Source: Acidobacteriota bacterium (GTDB taxonomy: Bacteria > Acidobacteriota > Terriglobia > Acidiferrales > UBA7541). From it: a DNA stretch of 64,000 nucleotides. Below are positions 37,781-47,047 of this stretch, piece by piece. The DNA lies in the NCBI GenBank assembly GCA_013289955.1, contig JABCYZ010000004.1, positions 186,001-250,000 on the forward strand, written 5' to 3'. Position 1 is the stretch's first letter; each line of letters begins with the position of its first letter. A model generated the notes under the pieces. It did no database searches and had not been told where the DNA came from. It was given only the letters and a program-made list of their open reading frames with translations. Both the position numbers and the translations under genes were made by a program.

Positions 37781-39304
37781 ATGTTTCTTCAATTTTACGG
37801 ACTAAGAGAGCATCCATTCGGCGTGACGCCGGACCCGCGGTTTTTGTACTTGAGCCCCTCGCACCGAGAAGCCATCGCCTCGCTGTACTGCTCGATAGAG
37901 AACGGCCGAGGATTTTCCTCACTGATCGCAAAGCCAGGAATGGGAAAGACATCAATCCTTTTCCGGCTCCTGGAGTCGTTGAAGTCGCGGGCGCGGACGG
38001 CGTTTCTCTTCCAATCTGATTGCAACTCGCAGCAGTTGTTTCAGAGCTTGTTGCTGGACCTTGGACTCGAGGTGACAGACGACCTCATTCGAATGCGAGA
38101 GTCACTGAACCGCTTGCTTTTGGAAGAGCGGCTGGCCGGACGGCATTTTGTCGTTGTCGTCGATGAAGCGCAAAATCTCAGCGCAGAAGCTTTGGAGTCA
38201 ATACGGCTGCTATCGAATTTTGAAACACCCACGGAAAAGCTGATTCACATTGTCTTGGCCGGGCAGCCGCAATTAGCCACAACCCTGGCGAGACCGGACA
38301 TGGTGCAGCTTAGCCAGCGGGTTTCTTCCGCAATCAGGCTTGAGCCGCTCTCGTTTGAGGAAACCAAGGCTTATGTTCATCATCGGCTCAGCGTTGCCGG
38401 TCGCAGAGGTTCCGACATCTTCACAGACGACGCCTATGCTCTAATTACCCAGCTTAGCGAAGGCATTCCGCGAAACATCAGTAGTATCTGCTTTCAGGCT
38501 ATGTCGATCGGCTGTGCGCTGCGGAGCGCTAAAATCCATCCGGGCATAATTGCCGAAGTGGCAAACGATCTTCGCGCTCCACGCGAGGTGGGTTCCGCAC
38601 CGCCGGTCCCGTTGGGGGGGCCTCTGACCGATCCACCTTGGAGAATTCCGGAATTGCCACTAAATTCGCTGGCTCCGCAGCAGATGCCTCTGCCCAGGCG
38701 CAGGCTTTGGAAGTTTGGGTTTGCGATGAGCGCTTTGGCACTGGTTTTGCTTTTCCTGTGGCCGGGGCCGTTTTCTCGTTGGAGACTGGAATTGTCGCCA
38801 AAGTCTAAATTGATCGAGCCAGTGTCCGAGAGCAAGATTCCACCGGCAGAGGCAACGGCGAAATCGGTGGAGACGGCCTCTCCGATTGCGCCGACGGATG
38901 AAACGTCGTCTCGTCCGACGGCGTCTGTTGCGCCGAATGGGTATGCCCAGCCAAGCGAAACGCTTGCATCTTCAACGAGTCTGACCGCGGCCCATGCGAC
39001 GACTGCGACTCGGCCCCACACCACAGCGGCCTTTCCCGCTATACGAAGCAAAGAACTGCGAGAGCGCCCGACAGTGCTAAATATTGCTCGAAAACAAGAT
39101 TTCCCGCGCGTTATCTACCTCGAAAGATCAGAGTCGCTTTTCCAGGTGGCTCTGGAAAACTATGGGAAGTCGAATCGGGAACTTGTATACCGGATTCAAG
39201 TCGAGAACCCTTCCTTGACGGATCCTTTTATGACCTTATACAAAGGCCAGCGTTTAGTTTTGCCGGAGCTTCCGGCCTCTGATAGAGGCGGAAAACAGAA
39301 CTGA
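37781..39304 (+). CDS. ExeA-like AAA ATPase with transmembrane segment and LysM-like tail
   Basis: 507 residues. N-terminal ExeA/GspA-type AAA domain opening FYGLREHPFGVTPDPRFLYLS, with Walker A KPGMGKT (51-57), Walker B FVVVVDEAQ (123-131) and sensor-like segments to about residue 265. A single membrane helix lies at about 312-328, then a Pro/Ser/Thr/Ala-rich linker, and a C-terminal LysM-like segment (VIYLERSESLFQVALENYGKSNRELV) that would bind peptidoglycan in the periplasm. Proteins of this layout are found in exosortase and Wzx/Wzy-type exopolysaccharide clusters and may anchor the export machine to the cell wall. 23 bases after the antiterminator gene. Confidence 0.88.
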   Translation: MFLQFYGLREHPFGVTPDPRFLYLSPSHREAIASLYCSIENGRGFSSLIAKPGMGKTSILFRLLESLKSRARTAFLFQSDCNSQQLFQSLLLDLGLEVTDDLIRMRESLNRLLLEERLAGRHFVVVVDEAQNLSAEALESIRLLSNFETPTEKLIHIVLAGQPQLATTLARPDMVQLSQRVSSAIRLEPLSFEETKAYVHHRLSVAGRRGSDIFTDDAYALITQLSEGIPRNISSICFQAMSIGCALRSAKIHPGIIAEVANDLRAPREVGSAPPVPLGGPLTDPPWRIPELPLNSLAPQQMPLPRRRLWKFGFAMSALALVLLFLWPGPFSRWRLELSPKSKLIEPVSESKIPPAEATAKSVETASPIAPTDETSSRPTASVAPNGYAQPSETLASSTSLTAAHATTATRPHTTAAFPAIRSKELRERPTVLNIARKQDFPRVIYLERSESLFQVALENYGKSNRELVYRIQVENPSLTDPFMTLYKGQRLVLPELPASDRGGKQN

Positions 39305-39405
39305 TGCTGACCAATCCAGTTGGGTTTGAAGCGGCTCTCGCGGATGGCCCATTTCTCAATAAGTGGCAGAAGTTTAAGTCAATCCTGTCTCTCAATCAAA
39401 AATAG
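39304..39405 (+). CDS. possible 33-residue coupled peptide
   Basis: An ATG overlaps the stop of the ATPase gene (TGATG) and opens a frame encoding MLTNPVGFEAALADGPFLNK and 13 more residues, ending at TAG. Coupled geometry is the only support; no homologue pattern is known and it may be chance. Confidence 0.2.
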   Translation: MLTNPVGFEAALADGPFLNKWQKFKSILSLNQK

Positions 39406-39541
39406 TACAGGTAGTTCTTTCAATCCAACGGTTAAGGGCCAGTTCAACTTCAAGTGTCTGACCAGCCCTCGCTGAAACCAGTGCCCGTGATGCCTTTCTG
39501 AGTTTGCATTTGGTGTTGCCGCGAACAAAATGGAGCAAAAA

Positions 39542-40264
39542 ATGAGCACCCTAAGTAAAGTTCTGAGTGGCAGTGTACCTTTCATCCTTCTGTGTGGAAC
39601 GCTTTACGGTCAAGTCCCGCAAGATGCGAAACCGGAGGCGGTTCCCGGAACGGACAGGCAGAGCCTCATTGCGAGAGACAGAGACGGCGTCGATCATCCA
39701 CAGCCTGCAGAACGGAACCCACGTTACCGCATTAATCGCAGCGATGTTCTCGTAATCACGTTTCCGTTGTCTCCCGAGTTCAACCAAAAGGTGACCGTCC
39801 AGCCCGATGGGTACATTACCCTGCAAGGCGCCGGGAGCACTAATATTTTGGGTTTGACTGTGCCGCAGACAGTCGACGCGATCAAGAAGGCGTATTCAAC
39901 GACTCTTCACGATCCGATGATCGACGTCGACCTCACAGACTTCCAAAAAGCCTATTTCATCGTAACGGGGCAAGTGACAAAACCCGGGCAGTACGATCTG
40001 CGATATGACCTCACTGTCTCCGAAGCAATAGCGCTCGCTGGCGGCTTCATGCCTACGGCCAAAACCAAAGTGTATCTCTATCACCGTTCTCAATCAGGCT
40101 GGGTAGAAGCGAAGGAGCTGAAGCTTTCGGATTTTCTCCACGGGAAAAACGTGGAGGAAGACGTTGGCGTGCGCAGCGGCGACATGATCTTTGTCCCCGA
40201 AAAGTCGATCACCAAGATTCGCAAGTATGTCCCCTACGGCGTTGGCCTACCCGTTTATTTCTAG
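39542..40264 (+). CDS. polysaccharide export protein (Wza-like, SLBB domain)
   Basis: 240-residue periplasmic or outer-membrane export protein: signal peptide to about residue 21 (VLSGSVPFILLCGTLYG), then the poly-export domain (YRINRSDVLVITFPLSPEFNQKVTVQPDGYITL) and an SLBB domain (FIVTGQVTKPGQYDLRYDLTVSEAIALAGGFMPTAKTKVYLY). No lipoprotein cysteine, so it differs from E. coli Wza in anchoring. The ATG at 39542 has GGAG six bases upstream and is preferred over the ATG at 39530. It forms the outer-membrane exit of the Wzx/Wzy system with the Wzz-like protein next to it, separated by 28 bases. Confidence 0.9.
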   Translation: MSTLSKVLSGSVPFILLCGTLYGQVPQDAKPEAVPGTDRQSLIARDRDGVDHPQPAERNPRYRINRSDVLVITFPLSPEFNQKVTVQPDGYITLQGAGSTNILGLTVPQTVDAIKKAYSTTLHDPMIDVDLTDFQKAYFIVTGQVTKPGQYDLRYDLTVSEAIALAGGFMPTAKTKVYLYHRSQSGWVEAKELKLSDFLHGKNVEEDVGVRSGDMIFVPEKSITKIRKYVPYGVGLPVYF

Positions 40265-40292
40265 ATCGAGAAAGCGAGGCGAGGGAAGAGAA

Positions 40293-41798
40293 ATGAACAG
40301 ACCAAGTCGCACTATTAAGTCCGCCGAAGCCAAACAAGTGAAAACCATGAGGGATCTGTTGGCCCCGCTGTTTCGCCACAAGCGGCTGGTGATTTTGACC
40401 TTCTCCGCAGTATTTGCATTCTCGGTGTTTGTGGCGTGGTATATCGCCTCCCGCTACTACGTCTCCGAGATGCAGATTGTGCTAAGCCAGACCCGAACCG
40501 ACCCGGCGATCACGGCCGCCCAGAATGCGGCGGTGATGAGCAACAAAATCATCACGCCCGATCAGATTAGTTCCGAAATCGCGCTTCTCAAAGGGCAAGA
40601 CATGCTCCGCACTGTTGCGGAAGAGTGCGGATTGGCAGAGAAGTGGTCCACGTCGGAACTGCTGCTGCCGAAAGATCCGGCGCGGGTCAAGGCGGCTCGA
40701 ATCGAGAAGGCTGCACACGCGCTCGAAAAGGGTGTGAAGGCGGAAGCCGAGAAAGTCTCGGATGTGATTAACGTGAAATATGGCGCCATCGGATCACCGG
40801 AGACTCCCGCTTGCGTATTGCAGAACCTCGGCAAGCTATACGTAGATAAGCATCTTGAACTCAGGCGCCCCGGCGGATCCTCAAACTTCTTCGCCGAGCA
40901 GACGGATAAGTACAGCCAGCAGTTGGCGCAAGTGGAGCAGAAACTCGCAAATTTCAGCAGGGACGAAGGTGTGACGGCTCCCGATGTTCTCCGTACGGAT
41001 CTGGCGCAGCAACTGACGACGTCGATGTCCATTCTGCACCAGGCAAGAGAGCAGATTGCCGCCGATCAAGAGCGAATCCGGGCCGTCCAGGACAAATTGC
41101 AAAGCACTCCGGAGAGGATTACGACGCAGCAAACCTCCAATGCTGCAAATCTCCTGCTGCAACAACTCGAAGGAGATCTGCTGACGGCCGAGCTGAAGCG
41201 GACTCAGTTGCTCGTCAAGTACGACCCGTCCTTCCCACTTGTCAAGGAGGCGGAAGACGAGATCGTCAAGACGAAAGCCGCGATTCAAAAGGCGCAGGAC
41301 CTTAACTACGCGAATCAGACGACCGACCGCGACCCAACACACGAATTGCTGCGCCAGGATTTTGCCAAGACGCAACTGGATCTGGCATCCCAAACGGCAA
41401 ACGCTGCCGCCATTCAGAAAAGCATTCAGACCATGCGGGCCCAAATGGCTGAGCTTGACGCTAAAGCTGTGAAACAGGCGGCACTGCTCCGCGAGGATAA
41501 AGCGGACGAGGCTAACTACCTTCTTTACCAGACGAAGCGCGAACAGGAATACACGTCGGATGCTTTGGACAAGAGGCGAATCGCGGACGTGGCAATCGCT
41601 GTACCTGCGGTCGTTCCGGCCCTCCCGGCATTCAATCCATTCCTGGTTGGCCTCGGCGGTCTGATTTTCGCGGGGCTCGCTGGGATTGCGACGGGCTTCA
41701 TCGCCGAGTGGCTCGACCCTTCTTTCCGGACACCAAATGAGGTTGCCGAAGTCTTGAATATGCCCGTTCTCGCTTCAGTTCCACGCCAAGCGGCTTGA
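40293..41798 (+). CDS. Wzz/GumC-like chain-length determinant
   Basis: 501-residue inner-membrane co-polymerase controlling chain length. Two membrane helices, near residues 30-50 (LVILTFSAVFAFSVFVAWYIA) and near the C-terminus (FLVGLGGLIFAGLAGIATGFIA), enclose a long periplasmic part rich in alanine, glutamine and lysine that is mostly coiled coil (about 200-420). The end WLDPSFRTPNEVAEVLNMPVLASVPR is the usual GumC/Wzc hinge before a kinase domain, but here the kinase-like domain is a separate gene. GAGGGAAGAG precedes the ATG at 40293 (the longer frame from 40191 overlaps the Wza gene). Coupled to the next gene by the overlapping TTGA. Confidence 0.92.
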   Translation: MNRPSRTIKSAEAKQVKTMRDLLAPLFRHKRLVILTFSAVFAFSVFVAWYIASRYYVSEMQIVLSQTRTDPAITAAQNAAVMSNKIITPDQISSEIALLKGQDMLRTVAEECGLAEKWSTSELLLPKDPARVKAARIEKAAHALEKGVKAEAEKVSDVINVKYGAIGSPETPACVLQNLGKLYVDKHLELRRPGGSSNFFAEQTDKYSQQLAQVEQKLANFSRDEGVTAPDVLRTDLAQQLTTSMSILHQAREQIAADQERIRAVQDKLQSTPERITTQQTSNAANLLLQQLEGDLLTAELKRTQLLVKYDPSFPLVKEAEDEIVKTKAAIQKAQDLNYANQTTDRDPTHELLRQDFAKTQLDLASQTANAAAIQKSIQTMRAQMAELDAKAVKQAALLREDKADEANYLLYQTKREQEYTSDALDKRRIADVAIAVPAVVPALPAFNPFLVGLGGLIFAGLAGIATGFIAEWLDPSFRTPNEVAEVLNMPVLASVPRQAA

Positions 41799-41872
41799 CG
41801 CAGTATCCCGACGTTCTCAGTCAGACTGCCGGGCGAACAGATTCTCAATCAAAGGACTCGAGGGCCAAACCG

Positions 41873-42640
41873 ATGAGCAGAAATTTCGAACTACTGCAAC
41901 GCGCCGCAGCCAACGTCAGTGGTGTCTCCGACAGTGAAATTCAGCAGCTTTTGACGGTCGAACCGCGGGTTGCTGAGAAGGAGGAAGGTCAAGTTCAGCC
42001 CGTTCTTGGCCTGGACGAGATAGCGAGAGAAGAAACAACGAAGCTGGTTCAGACCGTGTTTCATTCCCCGGAGAACCCGCGCCGCACAGTTCTTTTCGCG
42101 GCGATCAATTCCGGAAGTGGCTGCACTTGGATTAGCACGCGAAGCGCTGAAATATTGTCGAGCATTGTCTCCGAACCAGTTTGCCTAGTCGACGCGAACT
42201 TCAAAACACCGTCCAGGCGCGGTGTGCTCGGCCCCACAAACCAGTACGGCCTGGCGGATGCCCTGCGAACGCAGCGACCCATCCGTGAATTTGTTAGGCA
42301 AATCAACACGCGGAATCTATGGCTGCTTCCTTCCGGGACCGGGATGGACGCTACCGCAAGCGCACTAAACTCCGAAAAAATGAAGACACTTCTTGGGGGG
42401 CTACGCAAGGAATTCGGCTATGTTGTGATCGACGGCCCGCCCTTGAACGCCTATGCGGACGGCATCGGGTTAGGCCATCTGGCCGACGGCATCGTCCTCG
42501 TGCTGGAAGCGAACACGACACGCCGGGAAGTGGCTTTGCAGGTTACCGAGCGCCTGCGCAGTATGAATCTGAACGTGCTGGGTGCGGTCCTCAACAAGAG
42601 AAGATTCCCGATTCCAGACTCTCTCTATCATCGGATCTAG
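41873..42640 (+). CDS. CpsD/CapB-like protein with degenerate P-loop
   Basis: 255-residue partner of the Wzz protein, in the position of a bacterial tyrosine autokinase. The ATPase fold is recognisable (VLFAAI strand, VCLVDANFKTPS as Walker A', VVIDGPPL as Walker B), but the Walker A GxGKT is replaced by SGSGCTW, so the lysine that binds phosphate is gone. No Tyr-rich tail; only one Tyr near the end (SLYHRI). Thus it probably lacks kinase activity and works as an assembly factor, or uses another nucleotide mode. Start at ATG 41873 (MSRNFELLQ, the usual start of the group, GAGGG upstream); a TTG at 41795 overlaps the wzz stop. Confidence 0.85.
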   Translation: MSRNFELLQRAAANVSGVSDSEIQQLLTVEPRVAEKEEGQVQPVLGLDEIAREETTKLVQTVFHSPENPRRTVLFAAINSGSGCTWISTRSAEILSSIVSEPVCLVDANFKTPSRRGVLGPTNQYGLADALRTQRPIREFVRQINTRNLWLLPSGTGMDATASALNSEKMKTLLGGLRKEFGYVVIDGPPLNAYADGIGLGHLADGIVLVLEANTTRREVALQVTERLRSMNLNVLGAVLNKRRFPIPDSLYHRI

Positions 42641-42706
42641 CTATCTAGGGTCGCGCTGTGCGATCAACGTGCCCCGGATCCCGGCGGCTCAAATAGCACA
42701 ATCAAC

Positions 42707-44140
42707 ATGAACGTCACCAATCGCCATATTCTGCTGGCTTGCCTCAAGGTCTTTGACCTTTTGTTACTGACAATTTCGTACGGCCTGGCGACTCGGCTGT
42801 CGCTCGAGGGGAATCACAGCGTCTCGTTCGCTGAATTCATGTCCATGAGAATCAAGCTGTCAAATTTCCTGATTTTCTTGGTTGCGCTGCTTGCCTGGCA
42901 CGTCATCTTTGCAATGTGCGGGCTATACAAATCGAAGCGGCTCTCGACTCAGAAAGAAGAAATGATCTTGGAGTGGAAGGCGACGACTCTTGCCACGGTC
43001 TGTCTCCTGGTTGTTGCTGTTGCGTTCCGCATTCGCATGGTGACGCCGTCTTTTCTTGTGCTCTTCTGGGGTATTACCTCGACCGGAATGGTCGTGAGCC
43101 GCCTCTCGCTTCAGCGCTTTTTGGGCCACGTGCGCCTGCGCGGGCGCAACTTGCGGTACATCCTGATTCTGGGGACCAACCGTCGGGCCCTGGAGTTCGC
43201 GAGGCGAATTGAAGTTACGCCGGAGTGGGGATACCGGAACCTCGGCTTTGTCGACCACGAGTGGACAGGATCGGGCGAGTTTCGCAAGACTGGCTCCCGC
43301 ATTGTTTCCGGACTCAGGGAATTGCCGGAATTCCTGCGCAAGAATGTCGTGGACGAAGTAGCGGTTTATCTGCCTCTGAGATCGTTTTATGAGGATGCTT
43401 CGAAGATCGCGGCTTTGTGCGAGAAGCACGGAATTATCGTTCGGTTCGACTCAGACATTTTTGGACTCCGGGCAGAGCGGGCTGACGAGACAGAAACATC
43501 ACACGCTGTAGCCACACGCGCAACCATGCGCGAGGGCTGGCCGTTGATGGTCAAGCGAACTTTCGATATCGCGGGTTCTCTTGTACTTCTGACCTTGCTA
43601 TTCCCCCTACTCGCGGCTGTCGCGATTTTGATCCGGATGACGTCGCAAGGCCCGGTGTTCTTCCGTCAGGAACGTGTGGGCCTCAACAAGCGCCGTTTCC
43701 TGATCTTCAAGTTCCGCACGATGGTTCCTGAAGCAGAAAAAATGATGGAGCAGTTGGAGAAATTGAACGAAGTCCCAGGCCCGGTGTTCAAGATCAGAAA
43801 CGATCCTCGTACGACGCCGCTGGGAAAGTGGTTGCGGCGAACCAGCATCGACGAGCTTCCGCAACTCTTGAACGTGCTCAAAGGCGATATGAGCCTAGTC
43901 GGACCAAGACCCCTTCCGGTGCGCGACTATGAAGGATTTGGCGAGGATTGGCAAAGGCGAAGGTTTTGCGTGAGACCGGGTATTACTTGTCTCTGGCAGA
44001 TCCAGGGCCGCAGTTCGGTTGGATTCGACCAGTGGATGAGGCTGGACATGCAATACCTCGACGAGTGGTCGTTATGGCTGGATCTAAAAATCCTGGCGAT
44101 GACAATTCCCGCAGTCCTGAAAGGCTCCGGAGCAGCATGA
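42707..44140 (+). CDS. polyprenyl-phosphate sugar phosphotransferase (initiating enzyme)
   Basis: 477-residue inner-membrane enzyme attaching the first sugar-1-phosphate to undecaprenyl phosphate. The N-terminal half has four hydrophobic helices (from residue 8) and a CoA-like nucleotide-binding part (RYILILGTNRRALEFARRIE). The C-terminal bacterial sugar transferase domain (about 280-475) shows one more helix and TSQGPVFFRQERVGLNKRRF, FKFRTM, KWLRRTSIDELPQLLNVLKG, SLVGPRPLP and RPGITCLWQIQGRS. It starts the repeat unit of the exopolysaccharide. WbaP- or WcaJ-like; which sugar (galactose or glucose) cannot be read. Confidence 0.93.
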   Translation: MNVTNRHILLACLKVFDLLLLTISYGLATRLSLEGNHSVSFAEFMSMRIKLSNFLIFLVALLAWHVIFAMCGLYKSKRLSTQKEEMILEWKATTLATVCLLVVAVAFRIRMVTPSFLVLFWGITSTGMVVSRLSLQRFLGHVRLRGRNLRYILILGTNRRALEFARRIEVTPEWGYRNLGFVDHEWTGSGEFRKTGSRIVSGLRELPEFLRKNVVDEVAVYLPLRSFYEDASKIAALCEKHGIIVRFDSDIFGLRAERADETETSHAVATRATMREGWPLMVKRTFDIAGSLVLLTLLFPLLAAVAILIRMTSQGPVFFRQERVGLNKRRFLIFKFRTMVPEAEKMMEQLEKLNEVPGPVFKIRNDPRTTPLGKWLRRTSIDELPQLLNVLKGDMSLVGPRPLPVRDYEGFGEDWQRRRFCVRPGITCLWQIQGRSSVGFDQWMRLDMQYLDEWSLWLDLKILAMTIPAVLKGSGAA

Positions 44141-44207
44141 GCCCAGGCCGCCGTCGGCTTGCGATTCTTTTGTAGCGACAAACACGACACGTTAAGAAGA
44201 GGGGCAT

Positions 44208-45668
44208 ATGCGCATAGCGGTCATCGGTTCTGGTTATGTTGGACTCGTTTCGGCCACGTGTTTTGCGGAGATCGGCCATGAAGTCATTTCCGTTGACAAC
44301 AATGCTGCCAAGATCGCCATGTTGGAGCGGGGCGAGGTGCCCATTCATGAGCAGTTTCTCCCCGGCCTCCTCGACAGGCACCGCGGGCGCCGGCTCAAGT
44401 TCTCGCAATCGGTTGCAGAAGCGGTTGAGAAAGCGGACGCCGTCTTTATTTGCGTAGGCACACCGCCATCGGCCACGGGCGAAGCTGATTTGTCGTTCGT
44501 CGAAGCTGTCGCCAGCGAGATTGCCTCGGCGCTTCGAGGAGGCAAAGTAATCGTTGAAAAGAGTACGGTGCCGGTGCGTACGTGTGAATGGCTGCGGAAA
44601 TCGCTCCTGCTGAATGGGGCCCCGCTTGGGTCGTTTTCGGTGGCTTCAAACCCTGAGTTTCTGCGCGAAGGAACCGCGGTGACCGATTTTCTCTACCCGG
44701 ACCGCATCGTTGTGGGAGCCGACGACGAACTCAGCCGCACAACTTTGCAAAAGATCTACGAACCACTTACGACCGGTAGCTATTATCAGCGCGAAAGCTT
44801 CATTCCCGCGCCAGAGGCAGCACCTCTGAAGGCTCGAATCATCATCACCAATGCCAGGAGCGCAGAGCTGATCAAGCACGCCGCCAACGCGTTCTTGGCC
44901 ATGAAGATTTCGTTTGTAAATACGGTGGCCAACATCGCGGAGTGCGTTGGCGCCGATATCACGGAGGTCTGCGCGGGAGTTGGTTCGGATTCGCGCATCG
45001 GTCCAAGGTTCCTGAACGCCGGGATTGGTTATGGCGGTTCTTGCTTCCCTAAGGACGTACAGGCATTCCAGGCAGTGGCGAATCACTGCGGGTACGACTT
45101 TGGCCTGCTGACCGAGGTAATGCGAATCAATGCGGAACAGCGTCGAGTGTTTCTGAAAAAGGTGCGAAGCGCTCTTTGGACGTTGCGCGGTAAGAAGCTT
45201 GCGGCCTTAGGGCTGGCCTTCAAGGGAGATACGGACGATGTGCGCGAATCTCCCGCCATTGAAATCATCGAAGCGCTCCTGGCCGAAGGAGCCAAGGTTA
45301 GAGCGTATGATCCCGCGGCGATTGGTAAGACCAGGGAGATCTCCGAACTGAACGGACTTGAATATGCCGCGGATGCCTACGATGCGATGACGGGAGCGGA
45401 TGCACTGCTGATTCTGACGGAATGGAAAGAATTCGCGTCGCTCGATCTGAATCGGGTCCAAAAGCTTCTGAAGTATCCGATTGTGATTGACGGCAGAAAC
45501 TTGTACGAACGGAACCAAATGACCGATGTCGGCTTGATATATTACAGCATTGGACGTTCCGTCGCCGCGCCGAAACACCTGACTGCCGCTGCGCAGGAGC
45601 CAGAGACGGAGGTTGTGCTGCCAATCGGTGGTCTGGAATTGCCGAGTGGGGCGCGGTCTGCAGCGTAG
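44208..45668 (+). CDS. ugd: UDP-glucose 6-dehydrogenase
   Basis: 486-residue cytoplasmic enzyme oxidising UDP-glucose to UDP-glucuronate with two NAD+. N-terminal Rossmann motif GSGYVGLVSATCFAE (7-21), VEKSTVPVRT, NPEFLREGTAVTDFLYPDRIVVGA, and the catalytic cysteine in GYGGSCFPKD (about residue 275), then the C-terminal domain with GLAFKGDTDDVRESPA. About 40 residues longer at the C-terminus than many homologues. Provides glucuronic acid units for the polymer, implying an acidic polysaccharide. GAGGGGC directly precedes the ATG. Confidence 0.95.
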   Translation: MRIAVIGSGYVGLVSATCFAEIGHEVISVDNNAAKIAMLERGEVPIHEQFLPGLLDRHRGRRLKFSQSVAEAVEKADAVFICVGTPPSATGEADLSFVEAVASEIASALRGGKVIVEKSTVPVRTCEWLRKSLLLNGAPLGSFSVASNPEFLREGTAVTDFLYPDRIVVGADDELSRTTLQKIYEPLTTGSYYQRESFIPAPEAAPLKARIIITNARSAELIKHAANAFLAMKISFVNTVANIAECVGADITEVCAGVGSDSRIGPRFLNAGIGYGGSCFPKDVQAFQAVANHCGYDFGLLTEVMRINAEQRRVFLKKVRSALWTLRGKKLAALGLAFKGDTDDVRESPAIEIIEALLAEGAKVRAYDPAAIGKTREISELNGLEYAADAYDAMTGADALLILTEWKEFASLDLNRVQKLLKYPIVIDGRNLYERNQMTDVGLIYYSIGRSVAAPKHLTAAAQEPETEVVLPIGGLELPSGARSAA

Positions 45669-45705
45669 ACCCGTCTGGGTCCGTCGCGGCGGGTAAAACC
45701 GAGCC

Positions 45706-46893
45706 ATGCGCGTTCTAGTGGTTCACAACAGTTACCAGCAGCCCGGCGGAGAAGACGTCGTGGTAGCCCAGGAGTCCCGACTGCTTGAGAGCCAGGGACA
45801 CAATATAATTTCCTACGCACGCAGCAATCATGAACTGAAGAGCCTGTCAGCGACGCAACGCTTGCTTTTCGTGAAGGACCTTGTGTATTCGTCGAAGAGC
45901 AAGTGCGAAATTGAAGAAGTTCTTCGCAAAGAGAAGCCGGACGTAGTTCATGTTCACAACACATTCATGATGATCTCGCCTTCTGTTTTCGAGGCCTGCC
46001 AGCAGGCCAGAGTCCCAGTCGTGCAGACACTCCACAATTACCGGCTGCTTTGTCCCGGGTGGACCCTGTCGCGGAACGGAAAGGTCTGCGAGGACTGCGT
46101 CGAAGGCGGATTGTGGCACGGCATCTGGCACGGGTGCTATCGAGAGTCACACGCAATGACGGCTGCCGTGGCGGCCATGCTGAAGTTTCACCGCATATCA
46201 GGCACGTGGAGAGACTCGGTGGATGGTTATGTGGCACTGAGCGAATTTGCCCGGCGAAAGTTCATTGAAGGCGGTCTGCCCGCAAACAGAATTCACGTCA
46301 AACCAAACTTTGTACAATCCGATCCCGGAGAAAAGCGAAACCCCGGAAGCTATGCGCTTTTTGTCGGAAGACTCTCACCCGAGAAGGGTGTCGAAACGCT
46401 CCTTTCGGCGTGGGCCCAGATGAGCCGTTCGTATCCGCTTGTTGTGATTGGGGACGGACCCCTGCGCGAGAGTCTCGCGGCGGAGGTCGCGAAAAAGAAC
46501 ATTTCCTCGGTGATATTTAAAGGCTGGTTGCCTCGTGCGCAGACGCTAGAAGCCATGAAGCAATCCGCGTTCCTCGTTGTGCCTAGCCTTTGGTACGAGG
46601 GATTTCCCATGACAATTGCCGAGGCGTTTGCGTGCGGCACACCGGTACTTTGTTCCAAGCTGGGCGGAATGCAGGAAATTGTTGACGATGGCAGAACCGG
46701 TTTGCACCACGAGCCAGGCAATATAGAAGACCTCGCGTCAAAACTGACAGCACTTCTGGCACAGCCAGAGAAGATCGCGCAGATGGGGATAGCAGCCCGC
46801 TCGGAATACGAGAGCCGCTACACGGCGGCTTCAAACTACTCCTCGCTCATGCGAATCTACGAACAGTCCATCCATACGCATTCGAAGAATTGA
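45706..46893 (+). CDS. glycosyltransferase family 4
   Basis: 395-residue GT-B fold transferase. It has the opening [16 protein letters not shown], a small cysteine cluster ([20 protein letters not shown] plus a later GCYRES) common in one GT4 branch, then the C-terminal NDP-sugar site: [24 protein letters not shown], and the E-x7-E type [24 protein letters not shown]. It lies 37 bases after ugd, in the main run of the cluster. It adds one sugar of the repeat unit; sugar and linkage unknown. Confidence 0.9.
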   Translation: MRVLVVHNSYQQPGGEDVVVAQESRLLESQGHNIISYARSNHELKSLSATQRLLFVKDLVYSSKSKCEIEEVLRKEKPDVVHVHNTFMMISPSVFEACQQARVPVVQTLHNYRLLCPGWTLSRNGKVCEDCVEGGLWHGIWHGCYRESHAMTAAVAAMLKFHRISGTWRDSVDGYVALSEFARRKFIEGGLPANRIHVKPNFVQSDPGEKRNPGSYALFVGRLSPEKGVETLLSAWAQMSRSYPLVVIGDGPLRESLAAEVAKKNISSVIFKGWLPRAQTLEAMKQSAFLVVPSLWYEGFPMTIAEAFACGTPVLCSKLGGMQEIVDDGRTGLHHEPGNIEDLASKLTALLAQPEKIAQMGIAARSEYESRYTAASNYSSLMRIYEQSIHTHSKN

Positions 46894-47047
46894 GCGGTCT
46901 TGTGTCCATAGGTTCGGTCGGCCTGCCGGGGCGTACTCCGAATCGGATGCCTGTCAAAACATCTCAGTCTCCAAAGCCAGGTCAGGGCAATCCCGTCGAC
47001 CTTCGATCACGGAACAAAGATCACTCATTCTTTCAGAGAGGAAATCC

